31,061 bases of DNA from a virus, in IMG/VR virus record IMGVR_UViG_3300047462_000281, positions 1-31,061 of that record, one strand, 5' to 3'. This document shows, piece by piece, positions 25,472 to 31,061 of the stretch. The position numbers were made by a program, and so were the translations under genes. The notes under the pieces were generated by a model. It did no database searches. It was not told the origin of the DNA and worked only from the letters and a program-made list of their open reading frames with translations. Every line of letters begins with the position of its first letter. Position 1 is the first letter of the stretch.

Positions 25472-26025
25472 GCCGCGACCTCTCCACGCCCATGGTCGCG
25501 GCCATCACATCGGCCGCGATCGTTCCGGCGCTGCTCTTCTCGATCGCCTTCCGTTCGCAGACCAGCCATGTCTGGTCGGGCGTCGGACCGTTCGCCTATG
25601 GCGGCAACACCTACGTCGGCGCGGGATCCCTCGGCAAGGTCGGCATCGTCGGCGAGTCCACCGAGGTGCGCAGCGACGGCATGACGGTGACGCTGAGCGG
25701 CATCGACGCCACGCTGCTCGGCGAGTGCATGACCGACATCCAGATCGGCGCGCCGGCGGCGCTCTACCTCGCCTGCCTCGACCAGAACAACGAGGTGCTC
25801 GGCACGCCGTACAGGATCTTCGGGGGCACGGTCGACAAGCCGACCTTCGACATCGGCACGCCGACGATCTCGATCACGCTGGCGCTCGAGAACCGGCTGA
25901 GCGACCTGCAGCGCGCCTCGAACCGCCGCTATACGGCGGCCGACCAGCAGATCCAGCATTCGACCGACACGGCGTTCGCTTGGGTCGAGCAGCTCAACGA
26001 CGAGGCCTTGCGATGGGGCAATTGA
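25468..26025 (+). CDS. Tail hub protein (DUF2163/GTA gp13-like)
   Basis: A 185-residue protein chosen to start at the ATG overlapping the previous stop. The sequence MSRDLSTPMVAAITS, the hydrophobic strand PALLFSIAFRSQ, HVWSGVGPFAYGGNTYVG and the central strands with EVLGTPYRIFGGTVDKPTF fit the N-terminal hub domain of DUF2163-like minor tail proteins. The end ALENRLSDLQRASNRRYT followed by ADQQIQHSTDTAF is typical of these hubs (lambda gpL-like). It is shorter than full DUF2163 proteins, consistent with loss of the C-terminal domain. It overlaps the next gene by 13 bases. Confidence 0.8.
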   Translation: MSRDLSTPMVAAITSAAIVPALLFSIAFRSQTSHVWSGVGPFAYGGNTYVGAGSLGKVGIVGESTEVRSDGMTVTLSGIDATLLGECMTDIQIGAPAALYLACLDQNNEVLGTPYRIFGGTVDKPTFDIGTPTISITLALENRLSDLQRASNRRYTAADQQIQHSTDTAFAWVEQLNDEALRWGN

Positions 26026-26456
26026 GACGCACCGAGCATTGGGCCACGCGGGAGTACCACCAGTTCCTGGTCGGCCGCGCCAAGACGCCCTTCGCCTGGG
26101 GAGCGAACGACTGCGCCCTCTTCGCGGCCGACGGCATTCTCGCCATGACGGGCGTCGACATCGCCGCCGAGTTCCGCGGCAAGTACGACTCGGAGGCGAC
26201 GGCCCTCGCCGCGATCCAGGAGGTCTGCGGCGGCGCCACCGTGGCCGACGCGGCCGCGCACTGCGCGAGCGTCCACGGCCTGGTCGAGTGGACGTATCCC
26301 CTGATGGCGCGGCGCGGCGACCTGGTCGTGCTCGTCAACGGCGACCGCCTGATCTCGGGCCTCGTGCACCTCAACGGCCGCCATGCCGTCACGCCCGGCG
26401 ACCACGGGCTGGTGAGGATGCCGATCACGGCGGTGAGGCGGAGCTGGCATGTTTAG
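26013..26456 (+). CDS. NlpC/P60-like (DUF6950-type) tail-tip peptidase homologue
   Basis: A 147-residue protein. The start ATG lies within the hub gene. The signature FAWGANDCALFAADGILAMTG holds the usual Cys position (C43 in NDCALF) of NlpC/P60-like folds, and RGKYDSEATALAAI follows as in DUF6950 phage proteins. A His at about residue 128 (GRHAV) could serve as the second catalytic residue; a third is not obvious. In gene transfer agents and siphoviruses the enzyme at this position opens peptidoglycan during injection. Whether this one is active is not clear from sequence. Confidence 0.82.
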   Translation: MGQLRRTEHWATREYHQFLVGRAKTPFAWGANDCALFAADGILAMTGVDIAAEFRGKYDSEATALAAIQEVCGGATVADAAAHCASVHGLVEWTYPLMARRGDLVVLVNGDRLISGLVHLNGRHAVTPGDHGLVRMPITAVRRSWHV

Positions 26457-26488
26457 CTGTTCAATCCCAACGAAGAAAGTGAAGTCGC

Positions 26489-28609
26489 ATGAGTAAAGCC
26501 ATCGAGGGGCTGGCCATGGTCGGCGCGGCCGTGGGCCTCGGCGCGATCGCCTTCCTCGATCCCGCGCTGCTGCCCGCGCTGCTGCCGGTCATGACCGCCC
26601 TCGTGGCCGGCGGCGCGGCCATGGAGGCGGGCGCGATCGCGCAGGCGCTCACGCAGAACCGGGGCATGGGCATCACCGTCCGCCAGCCGGCCGCCTTCCG
26701 CCAGATCGTCTACGGCGAGCAGCGCGTCGGAGGCGTCTCGATCTACCAGTCGACCACCGGCGGCAAGCACGACCAGTACAACTACATCATCGTGCTGGCC
26801 ACGCACGAGATCGACTCGATCCTCAACCTCTACCTCGACGGCCGCCAGGTCTTCTGGGACACGACCAACTACGGCAACAGCACGCGCAACGGCGTGAACT
26901 TCGGCGGATCGGCCGACGGCAACGACCACATCGGCCCCGGCGGCAACCACTACAATTTCGGCACGCTGGTCTATTGCGAGGCGCGCTGGGGCGACCAGGC
27001 CGAGGGCGACGTGATCGGCGCGATGACCGCGAACGATCCCAACTGGGCCGCGACCGAGGCCGGCTCGCCGTGGGTCGGCGGCTGCGCGTATGTCTATCTC
27101 AAGGTCGAGTTCGACACCGCCATGTTCCCGCAGCAGCCCGAGATCCGCTTCACCGTCCGCGGCAAGAACAACGTCTTCGACCCGCGCACCGGCGGAACGG
27201 GATACACGACGAACGCCGCGCTGATCCAGGCCGACGTGCTCACCGACGCGACCTGGGGGCTGGGCGACAATAGCGTCAACCAGGCCCAGCTGATCGCGGC
27301 CGCGAACGTCTGCGACGAACAGGTCGCGCTCGCCGCCGGCGCGACCGCCAACAATCCGCTCGGAACCGAGGCGCGCTACGCCTGCCACTACCACTACGAC
27401 ACGTCGGTGGGGCCCGGCGACGTGCTGCAGCAGATGATGCCGGCGTGCGCGGGAAGGCTCTCGCGCATCGGCGGCGAATGGTTCATCTGGCCCGCCTACT
27501 GGCAGGGGCCGAGCTTCGAGTTCGACGAAAACGCGCTGGTCGACCGCATCCAGTGGACGCCGAACCGCAGCTACCGCGATCTCTGGAACTATGTCACCGG
27601 CACTTACATCGCGCCGAACTACCCCTACAACGCGGCCGGCAATCTCTACGACACCAACGGCTGGTACGAGGGCACCACGCAGGACAACTTCCCCTTCGCC
27701 TTCCAGCCGACCAACTACCCGCAATACGCGCAGGACGTGCTCCACGGCTACAGCTCGAACGCGCTGCTGGCGGCCGACGGCGGCGTCTACCTGCCCCACG
27801 AGGTGGTGCAGAACTGCGTGCTCTCGGTGGCCCAGGCGCAGCGCGTCGCCAAGATCATGCTGCTGCGCAACCGCCAGCAGGGCTCCGGCGTCTTCCCGAT
27901 GTCGCTCGCGGCCCTTCAGATGCAGCCGACCGACGTGATGCAGTTCACCTTCGCCGCCGCCGGGTGGACGGGGAAATACCTGGAGATCGACTCGATGCGC
28001 TTCAAGGCGGAGGCCCAGGACGCGATGGCCGACGATGGCGAGCACCCGCCCCGCATCTATGTCGAATGCTCGGTGATCGAAACGGCCGAGGCCGTCTACG
28101 AGTGGAGCACGAGCGAGGAACTCACCGTCTACGACGTGCCGGCGGCGCCGCCGCAATCGCCCTACATCGTCGACGCGCCGACCGGCTTTTCGGTGGTATC
28201 GAGCGACGCGACGGCGCTGATCGCCGAGGACGGCGTGGTCACGCCGAGGGCGCTGCTGAGCTGGACCGCGCCGACGGACATCCTGAGCCGCAGCATCCAG
28301 ATCCAGTTCCAGGCGGCGACCGACTCGGGCTGGACCGACGCGGGGACGGTCGACGCCGCCACGACCCAGGCCTATGTCGCCGGCGTCGTCAGCGGCGCGG
28401 AATACAACTTCCAGATCCGCAGCATCCGGAACAACGGGGCGCAGTCGGCGTGGGCGGGCTTCGACGCTGTGACGATCGGAGCGCCCAGCTCGGGGGTCGC
28501 GGCGACCTCCGCCCCGGCGACGGGCATCCTCATTCCGGACACCGTCAACGGCCACACCTACAAGATTCAGGTCACCGACGGGGCGGTGGCGCTCACGATG
28601 GTGAGTTAG
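26489..28609 (+). CDS. Large tail-tip / host-specificity protein (gpJ/GTA gp15-like)
   Basis: A 706-residue protein with GTGAAG ahead of the start. Residues 1-50 include a hydrophobic, probably membrane-active segment (AALLPVMTALVAGG-like). The next part, RQIVYGEQRVGGVSIYQ, is the family hallmark seen at the start of the tip-attachment domain, followed by YNYIIVLATHEIDSILNLYLDG. Central beta-rich domains include DRIQWTPNRSYRDLWNYV, and an FN3-like domain lies at about 558-655 (SWTAPTD, then EYNFQIRSIRNNG). The protein should close the tail tip and contact the envelope. It is shorter than most gpJ proteins, perhaps because receptor binding is done by the giant fibre. Ends in a G9 tract. Confidence 0.88.
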   Translation: MSKAIEGLAMVGAAVGLGAIAFLDPALLPALLPVMTALVAGGAAMEAGAIAQALTQNRGMGITVRQPAAFRQIVYGEQRVGGVSIYQSTTGGKHDQYNYIIVLATHEIDSILNLYLDGRQVFWDTTNYGNSTRNGVNFGGSADGNDHIGPGGNHYNFGTLVYCEARWGDQAEGDVIGAMTANDPNWAATEAGSPWVGGCAYVYLKVEFDTAMFPQQPEIRFTVRGKNNVFDPRTGGTGYTTNAALIQADVLTDATWGLGDNSVNQAQLIAAANVCDEQVALAAGATANNPLGTEARYACHYHYDTSVGPGDVLQQMMPACAGRLSRIGGEWFIWPAYWQGPSFEFDENALVDRIQWTPNRSYRDLWNYVTGTYIAPNYPYNAAGNLYDTNGWYEGTTQDNFPFAFQPTNYPQYAQDVLHGYSSNALLAADGGVYLPHEVVQNCVLSVAQAQRVAKIMLLRNRQQGSGVFPMSLAALQMQPTDVMQFTFAAAGWTGKYLEIDSMRFKAEAQDAMADDGEHPPRIYVECSVIETAEAVYEWSTSEELTVYDVPAAPPQSPYIVDAPTGFSVVSSDATALIAEDGVVTPRALLSWTAPTDILSRSIQIQFQAATDSGWTDAGTVDAATTQAYVAGVVSGAEYNFQIRSIRNNGAQSAWAGFDAVTIGAPSSGVAATSAPATGILIPDTVNGHTYKIQVTDGAVALTMVS

Positions 28610-28623
28610 GGGGGGGGCGGCCG

Positions 28624-28821
28624 TCACGCCGTGTTCCTCACCGGCGGATGCAGCCGCAGAAAGTCGGAGATCGCCAGCTGGATGAGGCTGCTGCGGTTGA
28701 CGCCCATCTCCTCGACCAGGGCGTCGAGTTGCTCGATGTGCTTCGGCTGCAGGCGCAGGCTGATGGTCGTCTTGCCGGGGGCCTTCGGGGCCGCGGCGGC
28801 CTTTTTGGCGGGCTTCGTCAT
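28624..28821 (-). CDS. Ribbon-helix-helix transcriptional regulator
   Basis: A 65-residue protein from the ATG at 28821; an in-frame GTG at 28839 would add six residues. The N-terminal Lys/Ala-rich arm (KPAKKAAAAPKAPGK) is followed by a beta strand TTISLRL, helix A (HIEQLDALVEEMG) and helix B (NRSSLIQLAISDFLRL), the complete RHH_1/CopG fold. It should act as a dimer, binding short direct repeats with the strand. It reads leftward and converges with the tail-tip gene. Upstream lie a perfect minus-strand TATAAT and three helically phased repeats, so autoregulation is likely. It may control the neighbouring integrase or late genes; that is inference. Confidence 0.87.
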   Translation of the reverse strand: MTKPAKKAAAAPKAPGKTTISLRLQPKHIEQLDALVEEMGVNRSSLIQLAISDFLRLHPPVRNTA

Positions 28822-28870
28822 GGCGCAAGTATCGGCCACCGGAACGCCCGTGGCAACTCTTTTTCTGGAA

Positions 28871-28916
28871 ATTATACCGAATAGGTGTCAAATGCATTGC
28901 AAATGATATCAAAGTG
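28871..28916 (-). promoter_or_regulatory. Promoter and phased-repeat operator of the RHH gene
   Basis: ATTATA at 28871-28876 reads TATAAT on the minus strand, about 50 bases before the ATG. No good -35 stands at 17 bases. Upstream, CAAATG begins at 28889 and 28900 and CAAAGTG at 28910, spaced 11 and 10 bases, i.e. one helical turn; TGATATCA lies inside. RHH proteins often bind such repeats. Confidence 0.55.
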
Positions 28917-28957
28917 TGGGATCGTGTCCTCACCGCGCCTTTGGAGGGCGCGCCGAC

Positions 28958-29128
28958 ATGACAAAAGCGATTGGGCGGTTTCTGCGTTGGTTCGCGGGTT
29001 TGTTCTACGACGTCTGGGTGCAGCGGAGCGGACGCTGCTGGCATTGCGACGCGCCGGTGGGTCCTGGCGAGCGCTTCTGCAACGACGAACACGAGGCCGC
29101 ATACGCGGGCGACCATGCCTGGGGCTGA
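28958..29128 (+). CDS. Small zinc-ribbon protein
   Basis: A 56-residue protein. The ATG at 28958 is chosen because GGAGGG lies about 10 bases upstream; a longer frame from an earlier GTG-like start lacks such a site. The N-terminus is an amphipathic or membrane-touching helix (AIGRFLRWFAGLFYDVW), followed by a Cys/His cluster: CWHCDAPVGPGERFC, with C32, C35, C47 and a downstream DEH. This resembles short half-zinc-ribbon proteins of the pattern C-x2-C-x11-C. It probably binds one metal or pairs with a partner. Function unknown; the position between the RHH regulator and the integrase suggests a role in lysogeny control or an accessory gene. Confidence 0.7.
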   Translation: MTKAIGRFLRWFAGLFYDVWVQRSGRCWHCDAPVGPGERFCNDEHEAAYAGDHAWG

Positions 29129-29222
29129 GACGACCGTCGGCGGTCTGCTGCTCAAGCTGGCGATGTACTTCGCGCCTCTTCGCGACCGTCTTCGCCTTCG
29201 GCTATTGGCTCGTCACGCTGTT

Positions 29223-30314
29223 CTAGCCCTTCCTGTCGACAAGCCGCAGGCCGTTGTGGCGCTCCGCCGACGGCCTCGGTCCCTTTCTGTCGAGCACGCT
29301 CAGCGCCGAGGCCTTCGCCTCGATGCGCGCGTGCGAATAGGTGCTGATCATGTTGCGGCTCACCCATCCGGCGATGGCCACCACGGTCTGCTCGGGCTGG
29401 CCGCTCTCGAGCAGCTCCGTCACGGCCAGGTGGCGGAAGGCGTGGGGGCGCAGATGCGCGACGCCGGTCGCCTTGCGCAGCTTGGCGGTCTGCTTGCGCA
29501 GCCAGGACTTCGACGCGGGCCTGGTCGGATCCCAGAGGGCGCGGTTCACGCGCAGTGGGAAAAGATAATGTTCGGGCCGGTGGGCTCCGAGGCGGTGCGC
29601 CCGCTCCATGGCCCGCGAGACGGCCTCGTAGGCGCCCTGGTTGAGCGGAATGACCCGCGGCCGGACGAGGTTCTTCACGGCGTCCGCGGGAATGCTGATG
29701 CGCGGCGGGTGGTGGTAAAGCTCGACGTTGCGAAGCCGCAGCCCGCGCAGCTCGCAGCCGCTGGCGGTCGTATTGCGGGTGATGGTGAAGACGATCTCGG
29801 CCAGCTCGACATTGGGATCGTGGGCGGCGGTGTCGAAGATGCGCTCCTGCTCGGCCATGGTGAAGGTCTTCGGGGGCTGCCACGCGGGCTCGGGCAGCGG
29901 AGCGTACCAGTCGGCGAGCGGCTGCCAGAGTCCGGCTTTCTTGAGGATCTGCGAGAGCACGTTGAGCTCGTGGTTGATCGCCGAGACGCCCGCGGCGCGG
30001 GCGCGGTCGTGCTGGTAGGCCTTGAGCGAGCCGGGATGGAAGTCGACCAGCGGCATCGGCCCGAAGAAGCGGACCAGGCTGCGCAGGTTGCCCTCGCAGC
30101 ACTCGATCGTCTTCGGCCGCAGACCTTTGCTTACCTTGCCGGCGAGCCAAACCTGGCCAGCCTCCACGAGGTTCATTGTTCGCAGCTTCCCGCCGGCGGT
30201 GGCTCCTTCGAGGGACCACTCGCACGCCGGGCAGTTTTTATGCCCGATCGTGTGCCGTCTTACAACCAAGGATTTGAGTGCAGACAGTGCTTCGCCGTCT
30301 TTGTTGTGTGTCAT
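29223..30314 (-). CDS. int: Tyrosine recombinase (prophage integrase)
   Basis: A 363-residue integrase from the ATG at 30314 (AAGG lies about 10 bases upstream; a longer open frame starts at 30437 without a convincing N-terminus). Residues 21-31 carry H, H, C and C in a possible zinc knuckle (GHKNCPAC). A SAM-like core-binding domain spans about 47-135. In the catalytic domain K214, H291, R294, W317 (His/Trp position) and the nucleophile Y326 (ISTYSH) are recognisable. The first catalytic Arg is expected near TTASGCEL, but S185 stands at the aligned position (codon AGC; CGC would give Arg). It lies 0.5 kb from the tRNA-derived attR, as expected for a prophage end. Confidence 0.92.
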   Translation of the reverse strand: MTHNKDGEALSALKSLVVRRHTIGHKNCPACEWSLEGATAGGKLRTMNLVEAGQVWLAGKVSKGLRPKTIECCEGNLRSLVRFFGPMPLVDFHPGSLKAYQHDRARAAGVSAINHELNVLSQILKKAGLWQPLADWYAPLPEPAWQPPKTFTMAEQERIFDTAAHDPNVELAEIVFTITRNTTASGCELRGLRLRNVELYHHPPRISIPADAVKNLVRPRVIPLNQGAYEAVSRAMERAHRLGAHRPEHYLFPLRVNRALWDPTRPASKSWLRKQTAKLRKATGVAHLRPHAFRHLAVTELLESGQPEQTVVAIAGWVSRNMISTYSHARIEAKASALSVLDRKGPRPSAERHNGLRLVDRKG

Positions 30315-30529
30315 CCATAAAACCTTCGTAATCGGAATGGGGGCACGGGTGGAGCGTGGACCGAGGCGGAGAGACGTTCGCCGGGCATTCCTAGTCGCGA
30401 TCTTGCGTCGCGCGCCCTGGCGGAAATGGATTACCACTTCAACAGCAGTATGCCCCGGAAGTTGGCGGTAGGTGGAAGTATCTCGTGCATTCCTTGGTGA
30501 AGGTCGGGAGTTACCACAAGATACAGAGG

Positions 30530-30543
30530 TTCACACGTGTGAA
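30530..30543. promoter_or_regulatory. 14-bp perfect palindrome, candidate operator
   Basis: TTCACACGTGTGAA reads the same on both strands. It lies 216 bases upstream of the integrase start. The centre resembles ParB parS sites (TTTCACGTGAAA) but has two extra bases between half-sites. It may bind a repressor, excisionase or partition-type protein. Confidence 0.5.
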
Positions 30544-30702
30544 TAGCCTACTTATGGCCCTCGCCCCCGCTCGACTTATTCAAAAGCGGCGACGCGGCGG
30601 TGGAAGGATCGGCGCGAATCTTTTTTCCGATGAAAAAAGCCCTCCCGATCCAGTTTTGGAACCAAGAGAGTAACTTTCCACAGTAATCGCCTGGTTTTCC
30701 TA

Positions 30703-30731
30703 TTGACAGGTTGCCCGCGCGGAGCTAGTTT
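30703..30731 (+). promoter_or_regulatory. Candidate sigma70 promoter facing attR
   Basis: A perfect TTGACA (30703-30708) is followed after 17 bases by TAGTTT (30726-30731), a weak -10. It would transcribe across the attachment site; in the excised circle this leads into the left end of the phage genome. Confidence 0.35.
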
Positions 30732-30840
30732 CGATTTCACGTTGTCAACGGTTTGAACGCTCCCAGCGAGCAATTTTGACCGGCGCGACGGAGCAAGGAA
30801 AGACCAATGGAACTCCTGCAGGAATGTTTGGGACTCCTCC

Positions 30841-30885
30841 CTTACAAGCAGGATGTCGGGGGTTCGAGTCCCTCACTGCCCACCA
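30841..30885 (+). tRNA. 3' half of tRNA-Val(UAC): prophage attR
   Basis: CTTACAA (30841-30847) is the anticodon loop with anticodon TAC, GCAGG (30848-30852) the 3' anticodon stem, 30853-30857 the variable loop, GGGGG-TTCGAGT-CCCTC (30858-30874) the T arm, ACTGCCC (30875-30881) the 3' acceptor strand, A the discriminator, and CCA is encoded (30883-30885). The 5' acceptor strand and D arm are absent: no GGGCAGT occurs upstream. The upstream bases CCTCC only nearly complete the anticodon stem (one mismatch). This is what a tRNA split by integration looks like; an intact copy should exist at attL, left of the window. Confidence 0.88.
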
Positions 30886-30914
30886 TACGCCTCCTTCGTA
30901 ACACCCCAGGACAT

Positions 30915-30955
30915 CCGACCCACCCGTTCGTGGCCCGGGGTCGGTCGCGTTTTCT
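30915..30955 (+). terminator. Possible terminator of the host tRNA
   Basis: CCGACCC (30915-30921) pairs with GGGTCGG (30938-30944) around a 16-base GC-rich loop, followed by TCGCGTTTTCTC. It is placed as expected for the end of a tRNA transcript. Confidence 0.5.
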
Positions 30956-30973
30956 CTTGCTCCTATTGTATTC

Positions 30974-31002
30974 CCATAGAAAGTCTGCCACCATACCTAT
31001 GG
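30974..31002. promoter_or_regulatory. Inverted repeat upstream of the host regulator gene
   Basis: CCATAG (30974-30979) and CTATGG (30997-31002) are inverted copies 17 bases apart, just before the ribosome site of the PadR-like gene. They could be an autoregulatory operator; the arms are short, so the support is weak. Confidence 0.3.
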
Positions 31003-31020
31003 CTAGACAAGAGGAGAGAC

Positions 31021-31061
31021 ATGGGCGATCGGGCGGATGTTTGGCAGGGGACTTTGGCGCT
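31021..31061 (+). CDS. Host PadR-family regulator, N-terminal fragment
   Basis: The frame runs off the window after 13 codons: MGDRADVWQGTLA. AGGAG lies 4-8 bases before the ATG. The LLQGTLxL / WQGTLAL start is the standard beginning of acidobacterial PadR-type repressors, which are numerous in those genomes and often sit beside ABC-type permease genes. The gene is outside the prophage and belongs to the host chromosome. Only the start is visible, so the call rests on a short signature. Confidence 0.6.
   Translation, partial: MGDRADVWQGTLA

Larger units (their letters stand above)
30315..30840. other. Non-coding integrase upstream / attachment arm region
   Basis: No convincing gene is visible; two short frames (30485-30673 plus, 30576-30773 minus) lack family features. 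The region holds a perfect 14-bp palindrome (30530-30543), an 8-bp inverted repeat of T/A runs (30620-30639), repeated TTACCAC motifs (near 30433 and 30511), a candidate rightward promoter (30703-30731) and a TCCTGCAGGA palindrome (30814-30823). These are candidates for integrase and excisionase arm sites and for the int promoter region. Confidence 0.6.

Noticed and set aside
26453-29155. A 900-codon minus-strand open frame opposite the tail-tip gene
   Set aside because: It is a composition shadow of the plus-strand tip protein and also overlaps the RHH gene; the product is Arg/Val/Gly-rich with no domain.
28971-30320. A 449-codon plus-strand frame opposite the integrase
   Set aside because: The minus-strand integrase has clear catalytic motifs; the opposite frame is an antisense shadow.
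30530-30543. A standard chromosomal parS site
   Set aside because: The palindrome lacks the TGTTTCACGTGAAACA spacing and only shares the ACGT centre, so it was kept only as a generic operator candidate.
30485-30773. Two small open frames in the int-attR gap (62 and 65 codons, opposite strands)
   Set aside because: Neither has a convincing ribosome site or domain, and they overlap each other and regulatory-like palindromes.

Overview
The window is the right-hand (late-gene and integrase) part of a siphovirus-type prophage in a high-GC chromosome, ending at its right attachment junction. The virion genes follow the HK97-like plan: HNH nuclease, small and large terminase, portal, protease, capsid, connector genes, tail tube, tail chaperones and tape measure. 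The first bases of a host gene at the extreme right edge (starting MGDRADVWQGTLA) look like the PadR-type regulators that are abundant in Acidobacteriota. With the secreted-protein style of several N-termini, an acidobacterial (Terriglobia-like) host is the best guess, but this is inference.

Layout. 1-1168: a helical lipoprotein and an HNH endonuclease. 1169-1331: a non-coding gap with a perfect 10-bp inverted repeat, a possible packaging (cos) region. 1332-5279: small terminase, large terminase, a 58-aa membrane-like protein and the portal, packed stop-to-start. 5276-8440: S49/SppA-like head protease with a cysteine-rich tail, HK97-fold capsid, probable decoration protein. 8466-8504: a strong intrinsic-terminator hairpin. 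8517-12443: connector, head-tail joining, tail terminator, tail tube and tail assembly chaperone genes, the chaperone carrying a canonical -1 frameshift heptamer, then an HK97 gp10-like gene. 12440-14791: tape measure. 14821-15651: two small genes of different composition, bounded by three closely similar hairpin elements. 15748-24483: one 2911-aa tail fibre with a signal-peptide-like N-terminus, an embedded SGNH/GDSL esterase and three CBM5/12-like modules. 24484-28609: XhlA-like coiled-coil/membrane protein followed by a tail-tip module in the order seen in gene transfer agents (distal tail, hub, NlpC/P60-like peptidase, large tip protein). 28624-29128: divergent ribbon-helix-helix regulator and a small zinc-ribbon protein. 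29223-30314: tyrosine integrase on the minus strand. 30315-30840: non-coding arm region with palindromes. 30841-30885: the 3' half of a tRNA-Val(UAC), i.e. attR, then host DNA.

All virion genes read rightward with ATGA/GTGA overlaps or abutting starts, so they are probably one late transcription unit whose promoter lies left of the window. Terminator-like hairpins inside the unit imply read-through or antitermination. No repressor, replication genes or clear endolysin are present; they should lie to the left, together with an intact tRNA-Val at attL. The most notable points are the A_AAC_CCT frameshift site, the esterase-bearing fibre with an export-like leader, the hairpin-bounded cassette, and an integrase that appears to have Ser in place of the first catalytic Arg.
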